The notes beneath the pieces are model-generated. The model searched no databases. It saw nothing but the letters and a program-made list of their open reading frames with translations, and had not been told where the DNA came from. Made by a program: the position numbers and the translations under genes. 64,000 nucleotides of DNA, taken from contig QCEU01000001.1 of assembly GCA_003280485.1 (NCBI GenBank), forward strand, positions 107,249-171,248, given 5' to 3'. Positions 52,781 through 60,222 of this stretch are shown here, piece by piece (the stretch's first letter is position 1; the number at the start of each line of letters is the position of its first letter). This stretch comes from Pelagibacteraceae bacterium AG-359-O02. Lineage in GTDB: Bacteria > Pseudomonadota > Alphaproteobacteria > Pelagibacterales > Pelagibacteraceae.

Positions 52781-54022
52781 ATGAATAACTCTAATCACTC
52801 AAACATTTTGATTATCGGTGGCGGATGCGCTGGTATATCAGTTGCCACAAGACTAAAAAGTTTAAAGTCTGACTTATCAATATCAATTGTAGAACCTTCG
52901 GAAAAATCATTATATCAAGCAGCATGGACTTTAGTAGGTGCAGGTGCTTACGATGTAAACAGCACTATAAAACCAATGTCATCTGTAATGCCTAGTTATG
53001 TTAATTGGTTTAAAGAATATGCTGAAAGTTTTTCTCCAGAGTCTAATTCGGTAAAGACTTCAGGTGGTGAATATTCATATGATTATTTAGTAGTTTGTCC
53101 TGGTCTAAAAATTAATTTTGATGGAGTAGCTGGACTTAAAGAAACATTAGGAAAAAATAATGTTTGTACTAATTATAGTTCAGATATGGCAGTTTATACA
53201 TGGGAATGTTTAAAGAATTTGCAGGGAGGAAACTTATTATTTACCGAACCTCCAATGCCAATTAAATGTGCAGGTGCTCCTCAAAAAATAGCTTACTTAG
53301 CTGCTGATCACTTAAAGAAAAAAGGTGCTCTTAAAGATAGTAATTTAGAATTTTTATGTGCGAAACCAGTAATTTTTGGTGTGCCTCATTTTCAAGGTCC
53401 ATTAAATGAAATATGTGACTCTTATGGAATTAAAAGAAGTTTCCAACATAATTTAATTTCAGTTAATGGTGAAGCAAAAGAAGCTGTATTCAAACAATCA
53501 GATAAAGATGGAAATTCTAAAGAAGTTACAAAAAAATTCGATTTTATTCATGTAACACCACCTCAAACTTCTCCTGACTTTATTAAGAATAGTCCATTAG
53601 CCGATGCTGGTGGATGGGTTGATGTAGATCATAAAGAAGGGACGTTGAGACATACTAAATATGAAAATATTTATAGTTTAGGTGACGTAATGAATGCACC
53701 TAATGCAAAAACTGGTGCAGCAGTTAGAAAACAAGCTCCAATAGTGGCTCATAATATTATTAAAGATATCAATAAGTCATCTGAAGCATATAGACTTTAT
53801 GATGGATATGGGGCCTGCCCTCTTACAGTTGCATACGGTAAAGTTATGCTAGCAGAATTTTGTTATGGTGGAAAAGTAACTCCAAGTTTACCGTTTGATC
53901 CAACAAAACCTAGTTCTTTATATTGGCAAATGAAATCAAAGCTTTTTCCTTGGTTACAATGGAATGTGATGTTTAAAGGAAAAGAATGGAGCAAACCTAA
54001 TCATAAAGCTATTGAAAATTAG
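52781..54022 (+). CDS. sqr: Sulfide:quinone oxidoreductase-like flavoprotein
   Basis: 413 residues started at ATG 52781, since the frame upstream has no useful sequence and the Rossmann motif must lie at the N-terminus (ILIIGGGCAGISVATRL). It is a two-dinucleotide-binding FAD protein with the type II SQR look: cysteines in FTEPPMPIKCAGAPQKIAYL and EFCYGGKVTPSLPFD, and NIYSLGDVMNAPNAKTGAAV, the second FAD contact. SQR oxidises sulfide at the membrane surface, passing electrons to quinone. The ETHE1-like dioxygenase next door fits this. A general NAD(P)/FAD-dependent oxidoreductase is the fallback. Confidence 0.85.
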   Translation: MNNSNHSNILIIGGGCAGISVATRLKSLKSDLSISIVEPSEKSLYQAAWTLVGAGAYDVNSTIKPMSSVMPSYVNWFKEYAESFSPESNSVKTSGGEYSYDYLVVCPGLKINFDGVAGLKETLGKNNVCTNYSSDMAVYTWECLKNLQGGNLLFTEPPMPIKCAGAPQKIAYLAADHLKKKGALKDSNLEFLCAKPVIFGVPHFQGPLNEICDSYGIKRSFQHNLISVNGEAKEAVFKQSDKDGNSKEVTKKFDFIHVTPPQTSPDFIKNSPLADAGGWVDVDHKEGTLRHTKYENIYSLGDVMNAPNAKTGAAVRKQAPIVAHNIIKDINKSSEAYRLYDGYGACPLTVAYGKVMLAEFCYGGKVTPSLPFDPTKPSSLYWQMKSKLFPWLQWNVMFKGKEWSKPNHKAIEN

Positions 54023-54057
54023 TATCAATTTTATAAAATTTTAATTATTTTATAATT

Positions 54058-54750
54058 ATGATTTTTGAACAGCTATTTGACAATAAATCTTCAACTTACA
54101 CTTATATCATTTCGAGTGGAAAAGGACGAGAAGCATTAATAATTGATCCAGTAATTGAACACACTGATGAATATATAAAAGTTTTAGAAAGTTTGGAATT
54201 AAAACTAGTAAAAGTAATTGATACTCATATTCATGCAGATCATGTAACCGGCTTAAATGAGCTTAATCAAAGAACTAATTGTGTTCGTATGATGGGTGAA
54301 AACTCTAAATCTGAGGTAATTGATATAAAATTGAAAGATGAAGAAAATATAAATATCGAGAATATTGAGCTTAAAGCTATTTATACTCCTGGTCATACAG
54401 ATTGTTCATATAGTTACTTAATGAATGATAGAGTTTTTACAGGCGATACTCTTTTGATTAATGGGACAGGTAGAACAGATTTTCAAAATGGAAGTGCTCA
54501 TCAGGCTTATGAGTCATTGTTTGGCAAATTATTAAAACTTCCAGAAGAAACACTTGTTTATCCTGCCCATGATTATAATGGAAAAAAAAATTCAACAATT
54601 GGTAACGAAAAAAGCAATAATCCTCGATTACAAGTTAGCTCAAAAGAGGAATATGCTGAAATAATGGATAATCTTAATCTTGCCAATCCAAAAATGATGG
54701 ATATCGCAGTACCAGCAAATCTAAAGGGATTAACGCTTAAAGAACTCTAA
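54058..54750 (+). CDS. ETHE1-like persulfide dioxygenase (MBL fold)
   Basis: 230 residues. Metallo-beta-lactamase motifs: THIHADHVTG (His57, His59, Asp61, His62), IYTPGHTDCSYSYL, FTGDTLLINGTGRTDFQNG and VYPAHDYNGK. The GRTDFQxG form is typical of ETHE1/Blh proteins, mononuclear iron enzymes that oxidise glutathione persulfide to sulfite. It is 35 bases downstream of sqr, giving a two-step sulfide oxidation. Confidence 0.92.
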   Translation: MIFEQLFDNKSSTYTYIISSGKGREALIIDPVIEHTDEYIKVLESLELKLVKVIDTHIHADHVTGLNELNQRTNCVRMMGENSKSEVIDIKLKDEENINIENIELKAIYTPGHTDCSYSYLMNDRVFTGDTLLINGTGRTDFQNGSAHQAYESLFGKLLKLPEETLVYPAHDYNGKKNSTIGNEKSNNPRLQVSSKEEYAEIMDNLNLANPKMMDIAVPANLKGLTLKEL

Positions 54751-54804
54751 AATAACGGTTATTATTAGTATTGTTTTTAAAAAATATACAATTATATAAC
54801 ACAT

Positions 54805-54915
54805 ATGGCATGCAATAATTCACACTGTAAATGTAAAAACTGTTCTTGTGACAGATGCGTTTGTAAAAATTGTGATTGCAAACCATCATCAGAAAACTGC
54901 TGTTGCAATAAGTAG
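54805..54915 (+). CDS. 36-residue Cys-rich, metallothionein-like peptide
   Basis: A short frame from ATG 54805 to TAG 54915 holds 12 cysteines in 36 residues: it starts MACNNSHCKCKNCSCDRCV and continues CKNCDCK, with a final CCC near the C-terminus (NCCCNK). The spacing repeats as CxCxxC several times, the pattern of metal-thiolate clusters. Lysine-rich with no hydrophobic segment, so it is cytoplasmic. It lies between the ETHE1-like gene and cysE, i.e. in a sulfur-handling operon with spacers of 54 and 29 bases. No clear ribosome binding site (ATATAACACAT precedes). The name metallothionein is by resemblance; a Cys-rich metallochaperone or zinc/copper buffer is the same idea. Confidence 0.7.
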   Translation: MACNNSHCKCKNCSCDRCVCKNCDCKPSSENCCCNK

Positions 54916-54944
54916 TTAAATTTTAATAACTAATCTTAAAAAAC

Positions 54945-55526
54945 ATGAATAATTTTTTAGAGTCGATAATTAAAAGAGATCCTGCTGCAAGATCAAAGTT
55001 AAGTTTAATACTAACTTATCCTGGTGTTAAAGCTGTATTTTTTCATAGAATTGCAAATTTTTTTTCAATTGCAAAATTTCATCTTGTTGCAAGAATAATT
55101 TCCCAGTTCTCAAGATTTTTAACAGGCATAGAAATCCATCCAAATGCTAAAATTGGAAAAAATCTTTTTATAGATCATGGCATGGGAGTAGTAATTGGAG
55201 AAACATCTGATATTGGAGATAATGTTACCATCTATCACATGGCAACATTAGGCGGAATTGCTCCAAGTATAAATTCAGATAATCAAAGAAATGTTAAGAG
55301 ACACCCAACATTAAAAGAAAATGTAGTTGTAGGATCTGGTGCACAAATCCTTGGACCAGTTGTTGTTGGTAAAAATGCAAAAATTGGAGCCAACGCTGTT
55401 GTTACAAAAGATGTTCCAGAAAATGCAGTAATGGTTGGTATTCCTGCAAAAAATGTTGGAACTGCATCCGAAGAATTTAAACCCTATGGTGTTGCACCAG
55501 GTGGTGATACAAAGCTTGATGTATGA
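54945..55526 (+). CDS. cysE: Serine O-acetyltransferase
   Basis: 193 residues, the short (EpsC-type) form that lacks the long N-terminal domain. The left-handed hexapeptide repeats follow [44 protein letters not shown] and [20 protein letters not shown]. It transfers acetyl from acetyl-CoA to serine, the first step of cysteine synthesis. It overlaps the cysK start (ATGA), so the pair is coupled. Confidence 0.93.
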   Translation: MNNFLESIIKRDPAARSKLSLILTYPGVKAVFFHRIANFFSIAKFHLVARIISQFSRFLTGIEIHPNAKIGKNLFIDHGMGVVIGETSDIGDNVTIYHMATLGGIAPSINSDNQRNVKRHPTLKENVVVGSGAQILGPVVVGKNAKIGANAVVTKDVPENAVMVGIPAKNVGTASEEFKPYGVAPGGDTKLDV

Positions 55527-56524
55527 AAACTTTACAAAATAATTTTGTCGAAGCAATAGGAAACACTCCATTATTTAAATTAAAAGCTGCATCAGAAGTT
55601 ACTGGTTGCAATATTTATGGAAAAGCAGAGTACCTTAACCCAGGTGGGTCTGTAAAAGATAGAGCAGCTTTAGCTCTGATTAGAGATGCTGAAGAAAAAA
55701 AACTAATTTCAAAAGGTGGAACAATTGTTGAGGGAACTGCTGGTAATACTGGGATTGGGTTGTGTCTTTTAGGAAATTCTATTGGTTATAAAACTATTAT
55801 CGTGATGAACGATAATCAAACACAAGAAAAAAAAGATTTATTAAGAAATATTGGAGCTGATTTAAGGTTGGTTCCACCAAAACCTTATAAAGATGAAAAT
55901 AACTTTGTTAAATACGCAGGAAGATTGGCCGATGAATTAAAAAGTAGTAATAACCATGGAGTAGTTTGGGCCAATCAATTCGACAATACTGCCAATTCTA
56001 AAGGTCATTATGAAACAACTGGACCAGAGATATGGGAACAAACTGACGGCAAAATTGATGGATTTGTATGTTCATCTGGTACTGGCGGTACAATTGCAGG
56101 GGTTAGTAGCTTTTTAAAAGAAAAGAATAAAGATATTAAAATATATTTATCAGATCCAACTGGCTCATCTCTTTATAATTATATTGAAAATGGTGAATTA
56201 AAGAGTGAGGGTGGCTCAATAACTGAAGGTATTGGATCTAGTAGAGTTACTGCAAATTTTGCAAAAGCAAAAATTGATGGAGCATTTTCAATAAGTGATC
56301 ATGAGTCTTTACCTGTTTTATTTGATTTAATTGAAAAAGAAGGTTTAAGTTTAGGTACAAGTTGTGGAGTAAACATTGCTGGAGCAATAAGGTTGGGTAA
56401 ACTTTTAGGTCCAGGTAAAACGATTGTGACAATACTTTGTGATAAATCTGATAAATACAACTCTAAGATGTTTAATAAATCTTTTTTAAAAGAAAAAGGT
56501 CTTCCCTATCCTCATTGGATATAA
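55523..56524 (+). CDS. cysK: Cysteine synthase (O-acetylserine sulfhydrylase)
   Basis: 333 residues. PLP lysine Lys45 in [12 protein letters not shown], phosphate loop [13 protein letters not shown], substrate loop [12 protein letters not shown]. The TAGNTG form (instead of TSGNTG) and the length are those of the CysK/cystathionine beta-synthase-like group. It uses O-acetylserine and sulfide to make cysteine. In one operon with cysE, and next to sulfide oxidation genes, so sulfide flux can be split between use and removal. Confidence 0.92.
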   Translation: MKTLQNNFVEAIGNTPLFKLKAASEVTGCNIYGKAEYLNPGGSVKDRAALALIRDAEEKKLISKGGTIVEGTAGNTGIGLCLLGNSIGYKTIIVMNDNQTQEKKDLLRNIGADLRLVPPKPYKDENNFVKYAGRLADELKSSNNHGVVWANQFDNTANSKGHYETTGPEIWEQTDGKIDGFVCSSGTGGTIAGVSSFLKEKNKDIKIYLSDPTGSSLYNYIENGELKSEGGSITEGIGSSRVTANFAKAKIDGAFSISDHESLPVLFDLIEKEGLSLGTSCGVNIAGAIRLGKLLGPGKTIVTILCDKSDKYNSKMFNKSFLKEKGLPYPHWI

Positions 56525-56540
56525 TCACGCATACCAGTAC

Positions 56541-56558
56541 TGTAATAAATTCATTACA
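56541..56558. promoter_or_regulatory. Palindromic operator candidate upstream of the small-protein operon
   Basis: TGTAATAAATTCATTACA is an 18-base dyad with 16 of 18 positions symmetric (arms TGTAAT and ATTACA). It lies 50 bases ahead of the first small gene, the only regulatory-looking site in that spacer. Resembles operators of dimeric winged-helix regulators; the protein that binds it is unknown. Confidence 0.5.
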
Positions 56559-56607
56559 TTTCTATCTTATAATAAAATTTAATATAAAAAAAATTAAAGG
56601 AGATTTT

Positions 56608-56982
56608 ATGGACGCAAAAGAAGTAGTTAAAAAAGGATATGAACTTTTTGGAAAAGGAGAAATGGAGGCATTTATGGATATGGTACATGATGATATCACT
56701 TGGATTTATCCTGGAGATAAACATCCAATGTCAGGAACTCATAAAGGCAAAGAAGCATATATGAAAACTATGATGCAAGTACCACAACTTTGGAGTAATT
56801 TTTCAGTAACACCAGATATGATGATTAGCGAGGGGAACAAAGTTTTTGTTAAGGCAACTGCTAAGGCAGATGGCATGGATACTATTTTTGGTCATTACTT
56901 TGAAGTAGGCGATGATGGTAAACTGACAATGTTTATTGCTTTTGACGATACACTAAGCATGTTCAATGCAATGAAGAAGTAA
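56608..56982 (+). CDS. NTF2/SnoaL-like protein, first of the small-protein operon
   Basis: 124 residues from ATG 56608, which follows AAAGGAGA at proper distance; the frame before it is untranslated. SnoaL-like cone fold: EVVKKGYELFGKGEMEAFMD, HDDITWIYPGDKHPMSGTHK, then FVKATAKADGMDTIFGHYFE and FIAFDDTLSMFNAM. Similar proteins are ketosteroid-isomerase-like small enzymes or ligand binders. No catalytic residues can be named with confidence. Opens a run of about a dozen tiny genes. Confidence 0.85.
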   Translation: MDAKEVVKKGYELFGKGEMEAFMDMVHDDITWIYPGDKHPMSGTHKGKEAYMKTMMQVPQLWSNFSVTPDMMISEGNKVFVKATAKADGMDTIFGHYFEVGDDGKLTMFIAFDDTLSMFNAMKK

Positions 56983-56990
56983 GGAACAGA

Positions 56991-57317
56991 ATGTCAATTT
57001 TAGAAAAACTAAACAAAGCAATCATGGAAAAAGATGGTGCAGCAGCTGGTGAGCTGGTGCACGATGACTATAAAATGTTTTCTCATCTAAAAGGAGAATA
57101 TGTGCACATGGGAAAAGCAGGTATGGTTGAAGCTGTAAGTAAAGGGATGATGAGTCCCGCAAAATACAGGATCCTTTTTGAGAATGATGAAATTGGTTTT
57201 GATCATGCATATGTTACTTATCAAGATGGAAATACTGAAGCTTTGATGTGTTGTTGGAAATTTAAAGATGGTAAAATCATTGAAGTAGAAACTGGAGCAA
57301 CAAAAATACCAAAATAA
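56991..57317 (+). CDS. NTF2-like small protein, paralogue of 59902-60222
   Basis: 108 residues. It starts MSILEKLNKAIMEKDGAAAG and ends VETGATKIPK; the gene at 59902 starts MSILEKYSAALKNKDEAAM and ends LETGATPMPK, with matching middles (YVTYQDGNTEALM against FVTFDDGNTEAVM). So they are clear paralogues in one operon. The fold is a short SnoaL/NTF2 cone. Function unknown. Lies 8 bases after the previous gene. Confidence 0.83.
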   Translation: MSILEKLNKAIMEKDGAAAGELVHDDYKMFSHLKGEYVHMGKAGMVEAVSKGMMSPAKYRILFENDEIGFDHAYVTYQDGNTEALMCCWKFKDGKIIEVETGATKIPK

Positions 57318-57341
57318 CTATAAACTTACAAAGAAGTTAAT

Positions 57342-57407
57342 ATGGCTAGTATTGAAGTTAAAACTTTTGATAAAGCATATGAATTTGCTGGGGTTTGGGA
57401 GGAATAA
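57342..57407 (+). CDS. Possible 21-residue peptide or gene remnant
   Basis: ATG 57342 after AAGAAG opens a frame encoding MASIEVKTFDKAYEFAGVWE plus one residue, ending just before the next start. The sequence resembles the N-terminus of small cupin-type proteins (IEVKxFDKxxE), so it could be the stub of a deleted gene. It could also be a leader peptide coupling to the next gene. Nothing more is visible. Confidence 0.35.
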   Translation: MASIEVKTFDKAYEFAGVWEE

Positions 57408-57408
57408 A

Positions 57409-57678
57409 ATGGTAAAAATGGTTGGTAACTTTGAAGTAAGAGACTGGGCTCACTGGAAAAAAATGTTTGATGAACATTCCGGCCCAAGAGAAGCAGCAGG
57501 TATTAAAACTATTTACGTAGGTAATGAAATAGAAAATCCAAATAAAGTACATATTGTGATGGAAACACCAGCAGCAGACACTATGCAAAAATTTATGCAG
57601 AGCCCAGAGAATGCTAAAGTAATTGCGGAATCTGGACATAAACAAGAGACAACAGTAATGAGCGTTTGCTCTGATTAA
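57409..57678 (+). CDS. Dimeric alpha-beta barrel-like small protein
   Basis: 89 residues from ATG 57409 (GGGAGGA upstream at 57396-57402; the longer frame would skip this site). It starts MVKMVGNFEVRDWAHWKKMF, then KTIYVGNEIENPNKVHIVME and AADTMQKFMQSPENAKVI. The strand-helix-strand order is that of antibiotic-biosynthesis-monooxygenase/DUF-type ferredoxin-like proteins that dimerise as a barrel. No catalytic function is known. Confidence 0.75.
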   Translation: MVKMVGNFEVRDWAHWKKMFDEHSGPREAAGIKTIYVGNEIENPNKVHIVMETPAADTMQKFMQSPENAKVIAESGHKQETTVMSVCSD

Positions 57679-57703
57679 ATTAACAAAAAAAAGGAGATAT
57701 ATT

Positions 57704-57997
57704 ATGTTTGTAAAAATAGAACAAAAACTTTCAAAAGGTTTTAATTCTTGGAAGGAAATGATGCTTGCAAATAGTGAAAAACTTAAAAAGTATGGAATGA
57801 CTATAGCTTTTGCAGGTGCAAATAAAGAAGATGATAATGCTATGACTGTAGTTATTCATTTTGAATCACCCGAGGGTTTAAAAGGTTTTGGTGGAGATGC
57901 AGAACTAACTCAAGCAAGAATAGATTCTGGAGTAATAATGGACCAATCTAAAATGACCATGATGACTGATGAGTCTGTAATGAACCACAAAGGATAA
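57704..57997 (+). CDS. Small alpha-beta barrel-like protein (Met-rich)
   Basis: 97 residues after AAAGGAGA. FVKIEQKLSKGFNSWKEMML, MTVVIHFESPEGLKGF and a C-terminal Met-rich stretch (QSKMTMMTDESVMNH) are seen. Looks like a further ferredoxin-like ABM/DUF member, related in plan to the gene before it. The many methionines in short succession recall metal- or oxidant-handling sequences, but this is speculation. Confidence 0.7.
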   Translation: MFVKIEQKLSKGFNSWKEMMLANSEKLKKYGMTIAFAGANKEDDNAMTVVIHFESPEGLKGFGGDAELTQARIDSGVIMDQSKMTMMTDESVMNHKG

Positions 57998-58002
57998 TTC
58001 TA

Positions 58003-58488
58003 ATGATGAAAAAAATATATGTAATTATATTGTTTTTAATATTTACAACATCAAGCTTTGCAGACGGTCATAAAGGAAAAATTGATCTTAAAGGTTTTAT
58101 TGTTGGAGATAACAAATTTCTTACTGATAACGAGGGTAACTTTTTAACTTTTACTTACGATGGAGTTGGAGGATTAATGGCAGTCGAAGGTACAACATTC
58201 ATGGATAATGCTTCACAATATTGTCTTGGCGCAGGCACAATCCCAGGAAAAGGATTTGAAATGGGACACTGTAAAATAAATCAAATGGATGGGGATACTA
58301 TTTTTACATACTACGAAATTCCACTTGGAGACTCAATGAATGGTACATTTAAATGTTTAGGGGGAACAGGAAAATATAAAGGAATAGAATGTAGTGGCTC
58401 AACAGGGTACACACCAATTAACTCAGCCCAAGAAAATAAATTTGCCTCTTCAATTTATTTCATGGGTGAATATGCATTAATGAAATGA
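58003..58488 (+). CDS. Secreted small protein with Asp-Gly-His mature start
   Basis: 161 residues. The signal peptide ends TSSFA (cleavage expected before DGHKG, -3 Ser, -1 Ala). The mature part is beta-rich with FLTFTYDGVGGLMAVEGTTF, an AGTIPGKG loop and GGTGKYKGIECSGSTGY, the last similar to allene-oxide-cyclase-like/dirigent-like barrels. Three cysteines are spread. The mature N-terminus Asp-Gly-His would be an amino-terminal copper/nickel-binding (ATCUN) motif. No family call is firm. Confidence 0.7.
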   Translation: MMKKIYVIILFLIFTTSSFADGHKGKIDLKGFIVGDNKFLTDNEGNFLTFTYDGVGGLMAVEGTTFMDNASQYCLGAGTIPGKGFEMGHCKINQMDGDTIFTYYEIPLGDSMNGTFKCLGGTGKYKGIECSGSTGYTPINSAQENKFASSIYFMGEYALMK

Positions 58489-58511
58489 TAAATTTAAAGA
58501 AAGGTAAATAA

Positions 58512-58940
58512 ATGAAAAAAATTTTTTTAATTCTAATATTAAGTCTGTTCACAACAAACTCTTTTGCTGATGGTCATGCAAATGCAAATGGTTTTTCAAT
58601 AACTCTTAAAGTTCCTATGGCCGATACAGCAAAAGTTGAGGAAATGCTTATGAAACATGCAAAATGGATGAAAGAAACACATCCATTAACAGGTGAAAAA
58701 AAACTAAATTCATATTCGATCATGAAAGGTCCTGAGTGGAAAAATCCTGGTGACCCATCACAAGGGACAACTGGTAATATTTTCTATGTATTAAATGAAT
58801 TTTATGAAAATCCTGCTGGATTTGCAAATCATCAACAACTTGGTTCACAATGGTCTGAAATACAAGAATTTCAGACGATGTTATTCACATATCAAGTTGG
58901 ATATGCTTTTCCTGGAACAACCATTGAAACAATTGAATAA
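58512..58940 (+). CDS. Secreted small protein with Asp-Gly-His mature start (second)
   Basis: 142 residues with a signal peptide nearly identical in pattern to the previous gene (ending TNSFA, then DGHANANG). The mature part has FSITLKVPMADTAKVEEMLM and YSIMKGPEWKNPGDPSQGTT, then LNEFYENPAGFANHQQLGSQ: a strand-helix-strand arrangement of the ferredoxin-like/ABM type, so this is a secreted member of the fold found in its neighbours. It again would start Asp-Gly-His after cleavage. Confidence 0.72.
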   Translation: MKKIFLILILSLFTTNSFADGHANANGFSITLKVPMADTAKVEEMLMKHAKWMKETHPLTGEKKLNSYSIMKGPEWKNPGDPSQGTTGNIFYVLNEFYENPAGFANHQQLGSQWSEIQEFQTMLFTYQVGYAFPGTTIETIE

Positions 58941-58985
58941 TCATTTAATTGAATTAAAATATCATACAAAAAAAAGGAGAAAAAT

Positions 58986-59276
58986 ATGGAAAAAGAAGTG
59001 TTAGTAATCGTAGATTTGAAAGAAGGAAAGCTTGAAAAATTTATGGGATGGATGCAATCAGATGAAGGTATGAGTGTGAGAAAATCTGCAGCTCATCCAG
59101 AAAAAACTATAGGAGCAGTAAAGCCAGATAAAAGTGGCGTAATGTTTAAGGTATTTGTTCATAATATGGAAAAAATGAAAGAACTAATATCTGGTACACA
59201 TCCAGTTGGAAAGGAAATTTACGATGAATGTGTTATCAAAATGACTGCTTGGGATTTAACGAAAGTTGAAATGTAA
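58986..59276 (+). CDS. Dimeric alpha-beta barrel-like small protein
   Basis: 96 residues after AAAGGAGA. MEKEVLVIVDLKEGKLEKFM, RKSAAHPEKTIGAV, FKVFVHNMEKMKELISGTHP and IKMTAWDLTKVEM: ferredoxin-like ABM plan. No active-site residues are recognisable. The next gene starts one base after the stop. Confidence 0.7.
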   Translation: MEKEVLVIVDLKEGKLEKFMGWMQSDEGMSVRKSAAHPEKTIGAVKPDKSGVMFKVFVHNMEKMKELISGTHPVGKEIYDECVIKMTAWDLTKVEM

Positions 59277-59277
59277 T

Positions 59278-59601
59278 ATGGCAAGATTTTATTTGATTGG
59301 CAAAATAAGTGCAGAATTAATGAAAAGAATGCAAAATGATCCTTCTGCGGATAGATATGCATCGACTAAGAAAGTTACCGAGGCTGCTGGTTTAAAATTG
59401 ATCAGCTATGAATGGGTAAGAGGTAGATTTGATGTTATCTCATGTGTAGAAGGAGATTATGAACAAGCACTAGCCTTGAAGATTGCTTTTAAAAATTCAG
59501 GACTAATGGATGATTTGATGGTACATGAAGTTATTGACTACAATAAAGCTTTTCAAAATGCTGCAGATGCCACAAAGTCTGTTATTAAACCAGGAGAATA
59601 A
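59278..59601 (+). CDS. GYD-domain protein
   Basis: 107 residues from ATG 59278, which lies right after the stop of the previous gene; a TTG further upstream is the extended frame start. FYLIGKISAELMKRMQND, LKLISYEWVRGRFDVISCVEG and LALKIAFKNSG form the GYD (Gly-Tyr-Asp-named) pattern, here with Gly-Arg-Phe-Asp. GYD proteins are small ferredoxin-like proteins without an established role. Confidence 0.8.
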   Translation: MARFYLIGKISAELMKRMQNDPSADRYASTKKVTEAAGLKLISYEWVRGRFDVISCVEGDYEQALALKIAFKNSGLMDDLMVHEVIDYNKAFQNAADATKSVIKPGE

Positions 59602-59603
59602 TT

Positions 59604-59891
59604 ATGAGTGGTTATGCGATCTTTAACCTTAATGTTAACAATCCAGAAAATTATAAGGAATACATAGACAAAGTTAAACCCACTGCAGAAAAATTTGGTG
59701 GAGAGTATCTTGTGAGAGGTGGTACCAGCGAGACTATTGAAGGTTCATGGCAGCATCCAAGGACAGTTGTGATAAAATTTCCAAGTTACGAGAAAGCGAA
59801 AGAATGGTATAATTCTGAAGAATATAAACCAATAAAACAAATTCGATTAGATAACGCAGATACTAATGGAATAATAGTTGAAGGAGTATAA
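59604..59891 (+). CDS. DUF1330 protein
   Basis: 95 residues. GYAIFNLNVNNPENYKEYID, FGGEYLVRGGTSETIEGSWQ and VVIKFPSYEKAKEWYNSEEY with KPIKQIRLDNA are the complete DUF1330 pattern, a small dimeric alpha-beta barrel family of unknown function. Starts two bases after the GYD gene. Firm family call, no function. Confidence 0.9.
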   Translation: MSGYAIFNLNVNNPENYKEYIDKVKPTAEKFGGEYLVRGGTSETIEGSWQHPRTVVIKFPSYEKAKEWYNSEEYKPIKQIRLDNADTNGIIVEGV

Positions 59892-59901
59892 AGGAGATAA
59901 A

Positions 59902-60222
59902 ATGTCAATATTAGAAAAATACAGTGCTGCATTAAAAAATAAAGATGAAGCAGCTATGAATGAGCTTTTGCATGATGACTTTAAATTCACAATGCATAAA
60001 TCAGGAAATACTTTAGGTAAAGCTGAAGTGATCAAATGGGCGATGAGCGGTGATATTAATCAAAGAGATACAAGAGTTGTATATGAAAATGACGAAGTTG
60101 GTGTACACCACGCATTTGTAACATTTGATGATGGAAACACTGAAGCAGTAATGGCAGTCTATAAATATGATAATGGAAAAATCATGAGTTTAGAGACCGG
60201 CGCAACACCAATGCCTAAATAA
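59902..60222 (+). CDS. NTF2-like small protein, paralogue of 56991-57317
   Basis: 106 residues from ATG 59902 after AAAGGAGA. MSILEKYSAALKNKDEAAMN, VVYENDEVGVHHAFVTFDDG and LETGATPMPK repeat the pattern of the second gene of this operon. So the array has been built at least partly by duplication. Overlaps the cupredoxin start by one base (TAATG). Confidence 0.83.
   Translation: MSILEKYSAALKNKDEAAMNELLHDDFKFTMHKSGNTLGKAEVIKWAMSGDINQRDTRVVYENDEVGVHHAFVTFDDGNTEAVMAVYKYDNGKIMSLETGATPMPK

Noticed and set aside
56515..56607. Upstream extension of the first small NTF2-like gene
   Set aside because: It would begin inside cysK and run through the operator candidate; the ATG at 56608 has an AAAGGAGA site.
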